A stretch of 64,000 bases of DNA from CAVWZH01 sp963765285 (GCA_963765285.1 CAVXVR010000009.1:1-64000); one strand, 5' to 3'. Positions 24,339 to 34,866 are shown, counted from the first letter of the stretch. Program-made: numbers and translations. Notes: generated from the letters alone by a model not told the origin.

Positions 24339-24947
24339 TCAGCGGGTCAGCGCGAAGGCGACAATTGTTTCTCCACGAAGGCCGGTTGTGCTTTCCAGTT
24401 CCTTAAGCAGGTTCGCCTCCAGATTGTCTGGGTCGGGATGCATTTCCGCGGCAGCAATCTGCTCGTCGGTCGCACCGTCAAAGCACAGCTCACACACTCC
24501 CAAGTCACCTTCGTCCATGATGGGAGGGCCAAAGGTGCGGCAGAGTATGGGGCGCCATTCGTAGACTTCACAGGTTCCGGTTGCGGGATCGAGTGCGGGG
24601 CAGGGCTCGTCGGGAGCGAAGTCATTCCAACGTTGCGCCGCTTCAGGGGACGAACCAAGCACGCCGGTGGCGGGATCTCCGGGAAATTCCGGGGAGAGGC
24701 GCGCCACTGCCTGGCGAGCACGTTCACGGACGCGAGCTGCGCGCCGCGGATCTGTCACTTCGAGTTGCGCGAGTCCGTTACGCAGCCTGAGAGCGTCAAG
24801 TTGAGTAATGGCGAATACACCGATACAACATTGGCTGCAACCGGGCCGGCAAGCCAGCCACTTGCCGCTTCTCTGCGCGGAGTCGGCCAATGCGGCGTCG
24901 ACAATCTGGACCAAAGCCTGATCTCCGGAAGGTAAGTGACATGGCAT
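24339..24947 (-). CDS. YkgJ-family cysteine-cluster protein
   Basis: Small soluble protein of 202 residues with the YkgJ/CxxCxxCC zinc or Fe-S-binding pattern. The cysteines are C33, C37, C40 and C41 (LACRPGCSQCCIG), then the central PCPALDPATGTCEVYEWRPILCRTFG, and a later GVCELCFDG pair. Function in relatives is unproven; many are annotated as putative zinc- or iron-chelating. It lies on the opposite strand between the TPR gene and the aldehyde dehydrogenase. Confidence 0.82.
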   Translation of the reverse strand: MPCHLPSGDQALVQIVDAALADSAQRSGKWLACRPGCSQCCIGVFAITQLDALRLRNGLAQLEVTDPRRAARVRERARQAVARLSPEFPGDPATGVLGSSPEAAQRWNDFAPDEPCPALDPATGTCEVYEWRPILCRTFGPPIMDEGDLGVCELCFDGATDEQIAAAEMHPDPDNLEANLLKELESTTGLRGETIVAFALTR

Positions 24948-25074
24948 ATGGGTCTAAGAATAAACTAACCAGCAGGCTCAGAAGCGACAATTCAGGAGGC
25001 GAAATGGCTGCGAGGAGCGGCGGCATCGGAACAGCGACAAGCGGGCAGCGGTCCGCGTACAATTTCTGACGGGC

Positions 25075-26645
25075 ATGGCCACTGATTTCCAGATCGCGGT
25101 GCGTAGAATCGTCTCCATAAATCCCGCCACCGGCGAAACGCTGGGCGAGCTGGAATGCGCCTCGGAGTTGGAAATCCATGAGGCGGTCGCGCGCGCCCAT
25201 GCCGCTCAACCAGCCTGGTTGGCGCTCGGCATTCGCAGCGCATTGCCGTTTTGAAGGCCTTTCAGCGAATTCTGCATCAAAGAAAATCAGAGATCGCCCG
25301 GCTGATCAGCTGTGAGACCGGCAAGCCTTACGTCGAGGCCTTTACAACCGAAATCATGGTGGTTCTAGATGCGGCCCGCTTTCTGATCGAGAGCGCCTAC
25401 GGGCTGCTTCGAGATCAACCGCTGCCGCATGGCAATCTCGCCATGAAGACCAAGGCGGGACGCATTGTGCGCGAACCGTACGGGGTGATCGGGATTGTTG
25501 CGCCGTGGAACTATCCGTTTTCTATTCCGGCCACCGAAGCTCTGGCAGCGCTGGTGGCGGGAAATGCGGTGGTGGTGAAACCCTCGGAATTCACCTCGCT
25601 GGTGGCGTTGGAACTAGCCAGTCTGCTGCACCAGGCGGGCGTTCCCCGGGACATCTTTCGGGTGGCGGTGGGCGATGGCGCTACCGGGGCCGGGCTGGTC
25701 AACTCTGAAATCGACAAACTGGTCTTTACCGGAAGCGTGGCGACGGGCAAGCGCATCGGACAGGTTGCCGCCGAACGGTTGCTGCCAGCGGTGCTTGAGT
25801 TAGGCGGGAAAGACCCCATGCTGGTGCTGGAAGATGCGGAGGTTGAGGTTGTTTCAAGCGGAGCCGTCTGGGGAGCCTTTGTGAACGCCGGACAAACGTG
25901 CCTTTCGGTGGAGCGCTGTTACGTCCAGCGGAAATTGTACGAACCGTTTCTCGAAGCTTGTGTGCGAAAAGCGAAACGACTGCGTGTGGGCAACGGCATG
26001 AATCCAGAAACCGATATCGGGCCCATGATCCACGAACGCCAGCTCCGCATCGTGGAGCAGCAGGTGGAAGACGCCAGAGCTCGCGGGGCTCGCGTGTTGG
26101 CTGGCGGGACGCGGCTACCAGAACTGGGGCCGAATTTTTATGCGCCCACGGTGCTGGCTGACGTTACCCACGACATGAGAGTCATGCGCGAAGAGACGTT
26201 TGGCCCGGTGCTCCCAGTTATGCCGTTTGACACTGAGGCCGAAGCGATCCGTTTGGCCAACGACTCAGAATATGGTCTAGCCGCAAGCGTGTGGACGCGC
26301 GACCGTTCGCGGGGCGAAGCGGTTGCCCGCCGGATCACCGCCGGGACCGTGATGGTGAATGATGTTGTCTCCTGCTTCGGCATCAGCGAGGCGCCGCACG
26401 GGGGCGTGAAGTCAAGCGGTATTGGGCGCGCCCACGGGCGCTTTGGGCTGGAAGAGATGGTGCGCATTAAGTACGTAGATTCCGACCGCTTGCCCGGGAT
26501 GAAGAAGGTCTGGTGGTACGGATACGGTGAGGCCTTCACCAAGCAGATAGAGGGACTTGTAGATTTGCAATTTGCCCGAAGTGCGAGGCGAAGGGTGCTG
26601 GGCGCATTGCGCTCCACGGGGATATTGTTCAGAGGGAAGCTGTGA
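25075..26645 (+). pseudogene. NAD(P)-dependent aldehyde dehydrogenase, frameshifted near the N-terminus
   Basis: Oxidises an aldehyde to the acid; substrate not clear (succinate-semialdehyde-type subgroup is plausible). From ATG 25075 the frame reads ATDFQIAVRR, then INPATGETLGELECAS and AWLALGIR. A missing C near 25235 breaks it; adding the base gives RQRIAVLKAFQRILHQRK and an open frame to 26645, about 523 residues. Later motifs are intact: APWNYPFSIP, KPSEFTSLVAL, FTGSVATGKRI, ELGGKDPMLVLEDA, and NAGQTCLSVER with the catalytic cysteine. As written, translation could only start inside the gene near 25251, losing the first strand pair. This is the only single-base deletion among the broken genes. 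Confidence 0.9.
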
Positions 26646-26709
26646 CCTGCCGAGAGAATGCCTTGCTGAGTCTGTGAGGCATGACCGAGACGTGGGGTCC
26701 TTCGACTCC

Positions 26710-26738
26710 GCGGCTGCTTCGCTTCGCGAAGCAGCCGC
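26710..26738. terminator. strong hairpin between convergent genes
   Basis: 13-bp perfect arms GCGGCTGCTTCGC/GCGAAGCAGCCGC with a three-base loop. It lies between the convergent aldehyde dehydrogenase and isomerase genes and is flanked by CCTTCGACTC and CTCAGGATGACA, a setting often seen for REP-like elements. No T-run; it may serve both strands as a transcript end. Confidence 0.5.
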
Positions 26739-26773
26739 TCCGCTCAGGATGACAGGGGGACGGAAGACCCTTT

Positions 26774-27703
26774 TCAAGCCAAGCTCTGACTGGCGGCTTG
26801 GAGAGCCATTTCGCGCGCAGCGCGCAACTGCGTAACCGGATCGCCGCTGGGACGAAACTCCATGGCAATGACGTGCTGATAGTTCAGCTCGGCTAATTTT
26901 CTGAAGATATTCTGGTAGTTGATCTCACCTGTGCCCGGTTCGTGACGGCCAGGGACGTCGGCGATGTGGACGAGCCCCAGATGCGGAATACTTTTCTCCA
27001 GCTTGGCGATGAGATTTCCGGAGGCGATTTGCTCGTGGTAAAAGTCGTAGAGTAGTTGCACTTGCGGGTCGGCGACGGCTTCAACTACCTGCAGGGCTTC
27101 GGAAATCCCGGTCAGATAGTATTGCGGGTTTTCTTCGGGGTCGATGGTTTCGAGCAACAGCCGGACTGGTTCGCCATGGATGGACTTGCCGTGTATGAGT
27201 TCGGCAGCGGCTTTCAGCGTGTCAATGCAGCTTTGATGCTGGACCTCGGGAGCCATTCCTGGGACCCGGTTACCCGAGAGCAGGATCATGGCGGGGCAAT
27301 CGATGCGCTCCATGATCGGGAGCGCGTGGTGCAGCTCGTCGAGCAGGGCTTGGCGGTGGCCGGGGACGCTTACCCCGTGCTTCAACCCGGCAGTGCAATC
27401 GAAATTGATGCCGAGTTCTTTGCGTTTGGCGTTGACACGGTTGAAGTCTGCTTCCGTCCAGTTCTCGTACTCGCCCACCAGTTCCACATTGTGATATCCG
27501 GCTTCAGCGACTTTTTCTAAACGCTGGTCGAAGGGCAGATTCGGGTACACCGTCCAAAGCATGACAGAGAGTTCGAAAGGCAAGCCCGCTCTCTGGCTTG
27601 CGGCTGATTTGGAGTTCCGGCCGAACAAATTGGAGGCATGAGTGAGCCCATATGCGCCCGCCACAGTTCCCGCCAGGGTTTGGGTAAAGGTTCGTCGGTT
27701 CAT
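26774..27703 (-). CDS. Tat-exported TIM-barrel sugar isomerase-like protein (hydroxypyruvate isomerase/AP endonuclease 2 family)
   Basis: A 309-residue xylose-isomerase-like TIM barrel preceded by a twin-arginine leader (MNRRTFTQTLAGTVAGAYGL). Barrel strands are visible: FELSVMLWTVYPNLPFDQRL, AGYHNVELVGEYENW, ILLSGNRVPG, LLLETIDPEENPQYYL, LLYDFYHEQIASGNL, LGLVHIADVPGRHEPGTGEINY and HVIAMEFRPSG. The acidic and histidine residues in these strands are the metal-ligand positions of the family. ATG 27703 was chosen since it gives the Tat motif; upstream frame to 27784 does not look coding. Substrate unknown. Confidence 0.85.
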   Translation of the reverse strand: MNRRTFTQTLAGTVAGAYGLTHASNLFGRNSKSAASQRAGLPFELSVMLWTVYPNLPFDQRLEKVAEAGYHNVELVGEYENWTEADFNRVNAKRKELGINFDCTAGLKHGVSVPGHRQALLDELHHALPIMERIDCPAMILLSGNRVPGMAPEVQHQSCIDTLKAAAELIHGKSIHGEPVRLLLETIDPEENPQYYLTGISEALQVVEAVADPQVQLLYDFYHEQIASGNLIAKLEKSIPHLGLVHIADVPGRHEPGTGEINYQNIFRKLAELNYQHVIAMEFRPSGDPVTQLRAAREMALQAASQSLA

Positions 27704-27871
27704 GTGCGCCTGGAATTGGCTAATCGGCTGAAGGTAACACAAATCGAATGCCGTGAGCGTGCCCACAAACCTCGCTGCGCTCACGCCGGAATGACCAAGG
27801 TTAGTTGCCCCTCTGATCTGGCGCTGCTATAAGTTCCATGACGAACGGAAGTACGCACACCAGGGGGAAAT

Positions 27872-28868
27872 TTGAAGATTCTGGTTACGGGTGGGGCGGG
27901 ATACATCGGCAGCGTAGTAACCGCCGATCTGCTTAAAGCCGGCAGCGATGTGGTGGTTTACGACAATCTCAGCAGCGGAAGCGCGCGCGCCGTCTCAAGG
28001 GGAGCGGAACTAATCACCGGCGACCTGAACGACCGCGACCTGCTGAAGAGCGTGATGCGGAAGCACAACATCGGCGGCGTGATGCATTTTGCAGCGTCGA
28101 TCGAGGCGGGTGAGTCGATGAAAGTACCGGAAAAATACTTCCGGAACAATACCGCCAATACTCTTACGCTGCTTGAGACCATGCTGGAATGCGGGGTAAA
28201 CCGCCTTATATTTTCCTCCACGGCGGCGCTGTACGGCGATCCCAAACGGACGCCCATCGAAGAGGATGACCTGCTCAAGCCCACGAATGCGTATGGCGAA
28301 TCGAAGCTTCTGGTGGAGCGCATGCTGGCGTGGTTTCACGGTATCCATGGTTTACGGTATGCCAGTCTGCGTTATTTCAATGCTGCCGGAGCGGCCGCGG
28401 ATCTGGGCGAGGACCACTCGCCCGAGTCACATCTCATTCCGATTGTGCTGCAGGTGGCGCTGGGAGAAAGAAAAAATGTCGCCATCTATGGCACGGACTA
28501 TTCCACGCCCGACGGGACCTGTGTGCGCGATTACATCCATGTGAGTGATCTTTCGGACGCGCATTTACTGGCATTCGATCGCCTGGGCCGGGATAAGCAA
28601 CCTGAGCAGCTGATTTACAACCTGGGCAGTGGCCGGGGCTTCAGTGTGCGCGAGGTGATCGCGGCAGCCGGCGCAGTGACCGGCAAGCGAATTCAAGTGG
28701 AAGAATGTCCGCGTCGGGCCCGGCGATCCACCTGTACTGGTGGCGAGTTCTGAACGGATCAAGCGGGAGCTGCACTGGGAACCCAAATTTTCCACCCTCG
28801 AAGACATCATTGGCAGTGCATGGTCGTGGCGACAACGGCACCCGCGCGGATATAAAGGTAACGACTAA
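27872..28868 (+). pseudogene. galE: UDP-glucose 4-epimerase, frameshifted near the C-terminus
   Basis: Interconverts UDP-galactose and UDP-glucose in the Leloir pathway. It opens with TTG 27872 behind AGGGGG. The NAD motif GGAGYIGS is at 7-14, the Ser in SSTAALYGD, the YxxxK pair in AYGESK, and the substrate loop in YFNAAGAAADLGEDH. Near 28720 one extra C in GGGCCCGG breaks the frame. Dropping it gives AGDPPVLVASSERIKREL and an open frame to TAA 28866-28868, for 331 residues, the normal length. That TAA overlaps the galT start by one base, which strongly supports the corrected frame. As written, the protein would end at 28753 without its C-terminal helices. Confidence 0.92.
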
Positions 28869-29929
28869 TGGAGCCGGGGAAGCTTTATCAGGAACCCCAT
28901 CGCCGTTTCAACCCGCTCACGCGCGAATGGGTGCTGGTGTCTCCGCACCGCATGGACCGGCCCTGGCTCGGGCAGGTCGAAGTGGCGGCTGCGGTCCCAA
29001 GCCTGGCGTACGATCCTACCTGCTATCTCTGTCCGGGAAACGAAAGGGCTGGGGGAGCGCGCAATCCGAAATATCGGGCTACGTTCGTTTTTACAAACGA
29101 TTTTGCGGCGCTAAGGCCTGATGTCGCGGCGGCAAGACAAGACAAGTCTGGTCGCGGTCTGTTGCTTGCGGAGTCCGAGGCGGGAACCTGCCGAGTTGTG
29201 TGTTTTTCACCTCGCCACGATCTGACTTTGGCACGAATGACAGTTGAGGAAATCACGGGAGTCGTGGAGGTGTGGGCGGAACAGTATGCTGAGATTGGTT
29301 CTTTGCCATACATCAATTATGTGCAGATCTTCGAGAACAAGGGCGAGATCATGGGATGCAGCAATCCCCATCCCCACGGGCAAATCTGGGCCAATCAGAC
29401 CATCCCCAATGAGCCACGCAAAGAGCAGGAATCGCAGAAGGCATATTTAGAAAAGTACGCAACCTGCCTGCTCTGCGACTACCTGCGAATGGAGAGCGAA
29501 TCCGGCGCGCGCCTGGTCATCGAGAACGAGTACTTTGCGGTTGTCGTACCGTTTTGGGCAGTTTGGCCTTTCGAGACTCTGCTCCTTTCCAAGCGGCACA
29601 CAGGCGACCTGGGATCGCTTGGCCCCAGCATGCGCAACGGGCTGGCTGACATTATCAAACAACTCACTACGCGCTACGACAATCTCTTTGAGATCTCGTT
29701 TCCTTATTCGATGGGTTTTCATCAATCGCCCAGCGATGGAGAAGCGCATCCCGAGTGGCATGTGCACGCGCATTTTTATCCGCCATTGTTGCGCTCGGCC
29801 ACAGTGCGCAAGTTCGTTGTCGGGTATGAAATGCTGGCCAGTCCGCAGCGGGATATCACGCCAGAAGCGGCGGCGGATACTCTGAAGAGTTTAAGTGGAA
29901 CGCACTATCGCGAACGCAAATCCGGCTGA
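28868..29929 (+). CDS. galT: galactose-1-phosphate uridylyltransferase
   Basis: Transfers UMP from UDP-glucose to galactose-1-phosphate. The 353-residue protein has the catalytic HPH at 168-170 (SNPHPHGQ), the zinc cysteines C52-x-x-C55 (CYLCPGNER), and the later EWHVHAHFYPPLLRS histidine set. It is translationally coupled to galE (TAATG). It meets the galK-transporter group tail to tail, separated by 18 bases. Confidence 0.95.
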   Translation: MEPGKLYQEPHRRFNPLTREWVLVSPHRMDRPWLGQVEVAAAVPSLAYDPTCYLCPGNERAGGARNPKYRATFVFTNDFAALRPDVAAARQDKSGRGLLLAESEAGTCRVVCFSPRHDLTLARMTVEEITGVVEVWAEQYAEIGSLPYINYVQIFENKGEIMGCSNPHPHGQIWANQTIPNEPRKEQESQKAYLEKYATCLLCDYLRMESESGARLVIENEYFAVVVPFWAVWPFETLLLSKRHTGDLGSLGPSMRNGLADIIKQLTTRYDNLFEISFPYSMGFHQSPSDGEAHPEWHVHAHFYPPLLRSATVRKFVVGYEMLASPQRDITPEAAADTLKSLSGTHYRERKSG

Positions 29930-29947
29930 AGATAAGCAGAACTACGG

Positions 29948-30148
29948 TCAGCTTTTCCGGACGCGGCGCGTCCCGAGAAAGAGCATCCCGCCGCCGAAGG
30001 CGAGCAAGGCGAGGCCCCAAACCAGGTTAATGTTGATTCCGAGCGATCGCGCATAAATGGCCGGGTTACTTGCAAGACCGTAAACCGTCAGAACTATCCC
30101 AAAGACGGAAAACATAAGACCGATCGGCACGCGGATGTCCAAGGCCAT
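29948..30148 (-). CDS. small two-helix membrane protein
   Basis: A 66-residue hydrophobic protein with two predicted membrane helices (VPIGLMFSVFGIVLTVYGL and LVWGLALLAFGGGMLFLG) and a basic C-terminus RRVRKS. It starts 13 bases after the symporter stop and runs the same way, so it is probably the last gene of the galK-symporter transcript. I do not know the family; small partners of solute transporters are one possibility. Start ATG 30148 is preferred over TTG 30154. Confidence 0.7.
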   Translation of the reverse strand: MALDIRVPIGLMFSVFGIVLTVYGLASNPAIYARSLGININLVWGLALLAFGGGMLFLGTRRVRKS

Positions 30149-30161
30149 AGGCAAACTCTGT

Positions 30162-31953
30162 TTACCAGAAGATCAGATTCAGTAGTACGGCAATGGCAAC
30201 GACAATTGCGCCCAGCACGGCGGGCCGCAGATACCAGGCTACATGCTCCTCATTCGGCCTTTCGGTTAAGGAATACACCAAACCGACCAGGTTCTTCTCC
30301 TCGGGCGCGGCGGTGCACAGGCTGATGATGATGGTGACGACAAAACAGGCAGACCAGGCCCAAATCGCGGTCCAAAAGTTCTGCGCCATTTCACTGGGAT
30401 AAGTGTGTATCGTGCCCAGCCAACCGCCTTTGATGCCCACACTCGCGCCCATGGGGAGCGTCAGTCCCTGATGGATGGCCGCGGCCGCGGTTCCTGAGAG
30501 CAAGCCGAAGAATGCCCCATGCCCGGTGGTTCGCTTCCAGAACATGCCAAGCAGGAAGGTGGCAAAGACTGGCGCGTTCACGAATGCAAACACCAGCTGG
30601 AGGAAATCCATGATGTTGTTGAAGCGGGATGCGGCATAGGCTGCGGCTACCGACAGCGCGATGCCGAACACGGTTGCGACGCGGCCCATCCAGAGATAGT
30701 GGGCGTCGGTCGCGTTCGGGTTGATGTAGGACTGGTAGATGTCATAAGTCCATACAGTGTTAAACGCGGTTACGTTGCCGGCCATGCCGGACATAAAACT
30801 CGCGAGAAGGGCAGTCAGTCCCAGGCCAAGAATTCCAGAGGGAAAGTAATGCAGCAGCATGTTGGGGATTGCCAGATCATAGTCGAGGATGGGACTGCCG
30901 TTGGAATCCAGTTTCGGAGCACCCGTAGCCTCGTCAAGTTTGGCCGGAATCAGGCCCTTGCCGGCGTGGTTGAGGACTTGCATTTGGCCGGCTGTGGGAG
31001 AGGTCGCGGCCGGAGTGGGCAGGGCGATCGCGATCATGCCGGGTAAAATCACCAGAACTGGAAACACCATCTTGGGCAAAGCCGCGATCAACGGGGTGCG
31101 GCGTGCCGCGCTCATGGAGTCGGCGGCCATAGCGCGTTGGACCACCAGGAAGTCGGTGCACCAATAACCGAACGAGAGCACGAAGCCCAGTCCCATAACC
31201 AAAGCGAAGGTGTCAACCCCGAATGGATTAGTGTGTGGGCTGGACATACCCTGCCAAGAGTGGGTGAAGGAGGCGGGCAGCTGGTGCTTCAGCCCGCTCC
31301 AACCGCCGACATTCCTGAGCCCGAGAAAGGCCAAGGGAAGAAAACCCGCGACGATGAGAAAAAACTGTAGGACCTCGTTGTAGATCGCGCTGCTGAGCCC
31401 GCCGAGGAAAATGTAAGCCAGCACGATCAGCGCCGAAGAGAGGACGCTCACATGGAAAGTCCAGGCGGCGGTCACTCCCAAGGCTGCAAACGGGCCGTCC
31501 AGGACATGCATGGTTTGAATCAGCTTTGCCATGGCGTACATCGAGATGCCGGAGGAGAAAATCGTCATGACAGCAAACGAGAAGGCGTTCACCGCGCGGG
31601 TTTTCTCGTCGAAGCGCAGACGCAAGTACTCCGGGAACGGAGCGGGCGCGGGAGCCGTAGTAGAAGGGCATCATGAACACGCCCACGAACACCATCGCGG
31701 GAATGGCGCCGATCCAATAGAAGTGGCTGGTGGCGATGCCGTACTTGGCCCCGGAAGCGCCCATACCGATGACTTCCTGGGCTCCAAGATTCGCGGAAAG
31801 GAAGGCCAGGCCACAAATCCACGCCGGAAGCGAACGGCCAGCGAGAAAGAAATCTGTACTGGTCTTGACGTAACGCTTGAGGACAATGCCAATGCCCAGC
31901 ACAAAGGCGAAGTACACCGCCATAAGCAGCCAGTCGACGGCGGTGAGGTTCAC
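30162..31953 (-). pseudogene. sodium:solute symporter (SSS family), probably galactose/glucose uptake, frameshifted
   Basis: Sodium-coupled sugar importer, about 596 residues with some 14 helices once corrected. The N-terminal frame (from 31953) reads VDWLLMAVYFAFVLGIGI, FFLAGRSLPAW, SANLGAQEVIGMGASGAKYG and MPFYYGSRARSVP. An extra C near 31638 then breaks it. Removing it gives EYLRLRFDEKTRAVNAFSF, the conserved SSS segment, and an open frame to the stop at 30162. Its place next to galK, and facing galE-galT, makes galactose or glucose the likely substrate; the sequence alone does not prove it. Confidence 0.88.
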
Positions 31954-31980
31954 TTTGTGATCCTGTTCACAAGGTATGGA

Positions 31981-33135
31981 TCAATTGGGCTCGGCTCTTG
32001 CGCCATCGTCGGCGGCACAGATGTAAATGTCCGGCTTAATCCCTGTTGCCCGCTGGTAGCGGCGGGAAATATCATCGGCAAACGCTTCGGCATGGGCTTT
32101 CTCCACCAGGTTGATGGTGCATCCGCCAAATCCGCCTCCGGTCATGCGTCCGCCGTAGTAGCCGGGGAGGCCCTCGGCGAACTCGACCATGATATCGAGT
32201 TCGCGGCAGCTTACCTGATACAGTTCGCGAAGACTGCGGTGAGATCCGCGCATCAGTTTGCCGAAGCCATTTAAGTCGCCGGCACGCAGGCACTTAGCGC
32301 CAGAGCGAACCCGGTCATTTTCCTCCACTACATGACGGCAGCGTTGGAAAATCGTCTCAGGAACATCCTTCTGGTGCTGAAGCAACTGGTCGAGGGAAAG
32401 ATCGCGCAAAGCGCGAATCTCGGGATGCCACTGCGCGAAGAGTTTCACGCCTTGCTCGCACTCCTCGCGGCGTCGATTGTATTCTCCCCCAGCATGCTGG
32501 TGCTTGACCATGGTGTTGCAAACCACCATCCGGACTGCGTGGGGAATGGGAATAAGCTCGAAGTCTAGTGAGCGGCAATCGAGCAAGAGGGCGTGTCCCG
32601 CCTTTCCCAGGCAGGAAACGAACTGGTCCATGATGCCGACGCGGGCGCCGATAAATTCATTCTCGGTGCGCCGGCAGAGCTTTGCGACATCGACTAGATC
32701 TAGCTTCGCGCCACTGAGACTGAGGAGCGCGAGCGCGCTAGCTACTTCAATCGCCGCTGAAGAACTGAGTCCCGCCCCGATCGGGATTTCGCTTTCCACG
32801 AAGAGATTGGCAGCTTGTGGAGTGTGGCCGATTTGCTGCAAGACAACCGCTATGCCCAACACATAATCGCACCAGGTCCCGGTGGCACGCTGAGGCAGGC
32901 TATTCAGCTCAAATTCGAAGAGCTGAGGGAACTCGCGGGACTGAATCTGCAGTTTTGGTTCAAGGCGGGGAGAGATAGCCACACGCGTGCGGAGACCGAT
33001 GGCGCTCGGCATAACGAAACCGTCGTTGTAATCGGTGTGCTCTCCAATCAAGTTGACGCGGCCGGGCGCGCTGAAGATGCGGGGCTGGGCTCCGAACAAC
33101 CTGTTAAAGAGCCGGGCTAACTCTCTCGACGCCAT
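31981..33135 (-). CDS. galK: galactokinase
   Basis: Phosphorylates galactose with ATP, entry step of the Leloir pathway. The 384-residue GHMP kinase has the substrate signature GRVNLIGEHTDYNDG at 25-39, the ATP loop PIGAGLSSSAA at 118-128, the catalytic Asp segment GARVGIMDQFVS, and GRMTGGGFGGCTINLV near the C-terminus. It is the first gene of the minus-strand unit, followed by the symporter 27 bases on. With galE and galT the locus encodes the full route from galactose to UDP-glucose; no aldose epimerase was seen. Confidence 0.95.
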   Translation of the reverse strand: MASRELARLFNRLFGAQPRIFSAPGRVNLIGEHTDYNDGFVMPSAIGLRTRVAISPRLEPKLQIQSREFPQLFEFELNSLPQRATGTWCDYVLGIAVVLQQIGHTPQAANLFVESEIPIGAGLSSSAAIEVASALALLSLSGAKLDLVDVAKLCRRTENEFIGARVGIMDQFVSCLGKAGHALLLDCRSLDFELIPIPHAVRMVVCNTMVKHQHAGGEYNRRREECEQGVKLFAQWHPEIRALRDLSLDQLLQHQKDVPETIFQRCRHVVEENDRVRSGAKCLRAGDLNGFGKLMRGSHRSLRELYQVSCRELDIMVEFAEGLPGYYGGRMTGGGFGGCTINLVEKAHAEAFADDISRRYQRATGIKPDIYICAADDGARAEPN

Positions 33136-33450
33136 TTGTATTCACGATGCAGACTTCGTGCGGGTGATGACGGAGGTGATGAAAAGAAACGGGAGTGCGA
33201 GCGGCTCCATTCGACGTTAGACCATAAAGACAACCACCAGGCGTGTCAACCGCCTACAAACATGGAATCCATCCTGGCCCCTGCCCACTCGATACATTTC
33301 TAAGTGAATGTTAATTTGTGCTGGCTGGGCGGCCACACTATGTTGGATTCCTGAATATCTGAATTGACCAGCAGCTAATTGGGCCTGACGGGCGTCGACT
33401 GCGCTTCGGAGGTGAGGGTTTGCCCGAGAGCGGCCTGCGATGATTCTCAA
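33136..33450. promoter_or_regulatory. divergent promoter gap between galK and the exopolysaccharide genes
   Basis: About 315 bases that must hold promoters for both units. An AT-richer patch at about 33290-33360 (ATACATTTCTAAGTGAATGTTAATTTG within it) stands out from the GC-rich surroundings. I see no clear operator or hairpin. Confidence 0.4.
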
Positions 33451-34866
33451 ATGAAACCGGCACCCCTAGACTCGGAACTCGAGGTAGTTTCTCCCAGCCA
33501 GGGTGAGGATCGACGGGAAGTCGAGACAACGAACCAGCAGGTGGTGAGCACCCTGCGGGCCTTGTGGGCGAATCGGAGTTTTTTGGGCCGGGCTACAGCC
33601 TGGGGGTTGCTGGCGGCTACGCTCACAGCTTTTCTGCTACCCAGGAAATATGAGTCGACTACGCGCCTGATGCCGCCGGACGACCACTCCAACAACAGCA
33701 TGGCTCTTGTGGCCACCTTGAGCGGGAAACTGAGCGGCGGGCTGGGCGGTTTGGCGGGAGACCTTCTGGGGGCAAAGAGTTCGGGCGCGTTGTTTATAGG
33801 CGTGCTGCGGAGCCGCACCGTGCAGAATGCCATGGTGACCAAGTTCGACTTGAGAAAGATCTATGGGACCCGCACCTGGGACGGGGCGCGGGAGAGATTG
33901 TCTTCCGATACGGCGATCGTTGAAGACCGAAAAAGCGGCCTGATCACCATTACCGTCACCAGCGGCGACGCGCGACGGGCGGCCGACATGGCGCAGGAGT
34001 ATGTGGTGGAGTTAAATGCCGTGGTGAGCCAGCTCGGTACTTCTTCGGCGCGCCGCGAGCGCTTGTTTCTGGAAGGCCGCTTGCACGAAGTGAAGCAAGA
34101 CCTGGAGACTGCGGAAAAAGATTTTAGCGAGTTTTCCAGCAAAAACGGCGCGATCGATATCAAGGAGCAGGGAAAAGCGATGCTTACAGCGGCAGCGACC
34201 CTGCAGGGGCAATTGATTGCGGCCGAGTCGGAATTGCAGGGGCTGAAGCAAATCTATACCGAGAATAATGTGCGCGTCCGGTCGGTGCGGGCGCGGGTGG
34301 CAGAACTGCGAAACCAACTGGAGAAGCTGGGTGGCAAGCCGGAGATCGGGAAGGAGCTTGCCGACTCTCAGGACCAATCTCTTTATCCATCGATACGGGA
34401 GTTGCCGCTGCTGGGGGTTTCGTATGCCGACCTGTACCGGCGAACGAAAGTTCAGGAAGCGGTTTTTGAGACGCTGACGCAAGAGTACGAACTGGCCAAG
34501 GTCGCCGAAGCCAGGGAAACGCCCAGCGTGAAGGTGCTCGACGCAGCTGAGGTGCCGGAGAGAAGGTCTTCGCCGCCGCGTCTGGGCATCGTCATAGGTG
34601 GGACGGTCTTTTCCATGATATTTGCGGCTATTTTGGTTATTGCGCGAGATCAGTGGGAGCAGGCGGACGCGCACCATCCTCAGAAGGTTCTGGCTGCCGA
34701 AGTCTTTGAGGCGGTGAACGCAAAGATGCCGTGGGCCACACCCAATGGTTCAAGGTTCCAGGCAGTGAGTCATCGGATTTGGTTGCAGACATTCGGGTGG
34801 AACCGGCACCACGCCGGGGCGGACGCGCCATTTTCGCAGGATGACCGAGCCTTGCCAAGAAACTAG
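33451..34866 (+). CDS. Wzz/GumC-type polysaccharide chain-length determinant
   Basis: Inner-membrane co-polymerase that sets chain length of an exported polysaccharide. In 471 residues it has a first membrane helix at about 46-63, a Wzz domain (KYESTTRLMPPDD), a long periplasmic coiled-coil part with the GNVR-like region, and a second helix near 377-400 (GIVIGGTVFSMIFAAILVIAR). The cytoplasmic tail is short and has no BY-kinase Walker motifs. I start at ATG 33451; an upstream in-frame start at 33379 adds an unlikely leader. It begins a five-gene polysaccharide unit. Confidence 0.88.
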   Translation: MKPAPLDSELEVVSPSQGEDRREVETTNQQVVSTLRALWANRSFLGRATAWGLLAATLTAFLLPRKYESTTRLMPPDDHSNNSMALVATLSGKLSGGLGGLAGDLLGAKSSGALFIGVLRSRTVQNAMVTKFDLRKIYGTRTWDGARERLSSDTAIVEDRKSGLITITVTSGDARRAADMAQEYVVELNAVVSQLGTSSARRERLFLEGRLHEVKQDLETAEKDFSEFSSKNGAIDIKEQGKAMLTAAATLQGQLIAAESELQGLKQIYTENNVRVRSVRARVAELRNQLEKLGGKPEIGKELADSQDQSLYPSIRELPLLGVSYADLYRRTKVQEAVFETLTQEYELAKVAEARETPSVKVLDAAEVPERRSSPPRLGIVIGGTVFSMIFAAILVIARDQWEQADAHHPQKVLAAEVFEAVNAKMPWATPNGSRFQAVSHRIWLQTFGWNRHHAGADAPFSQDDRALPRN

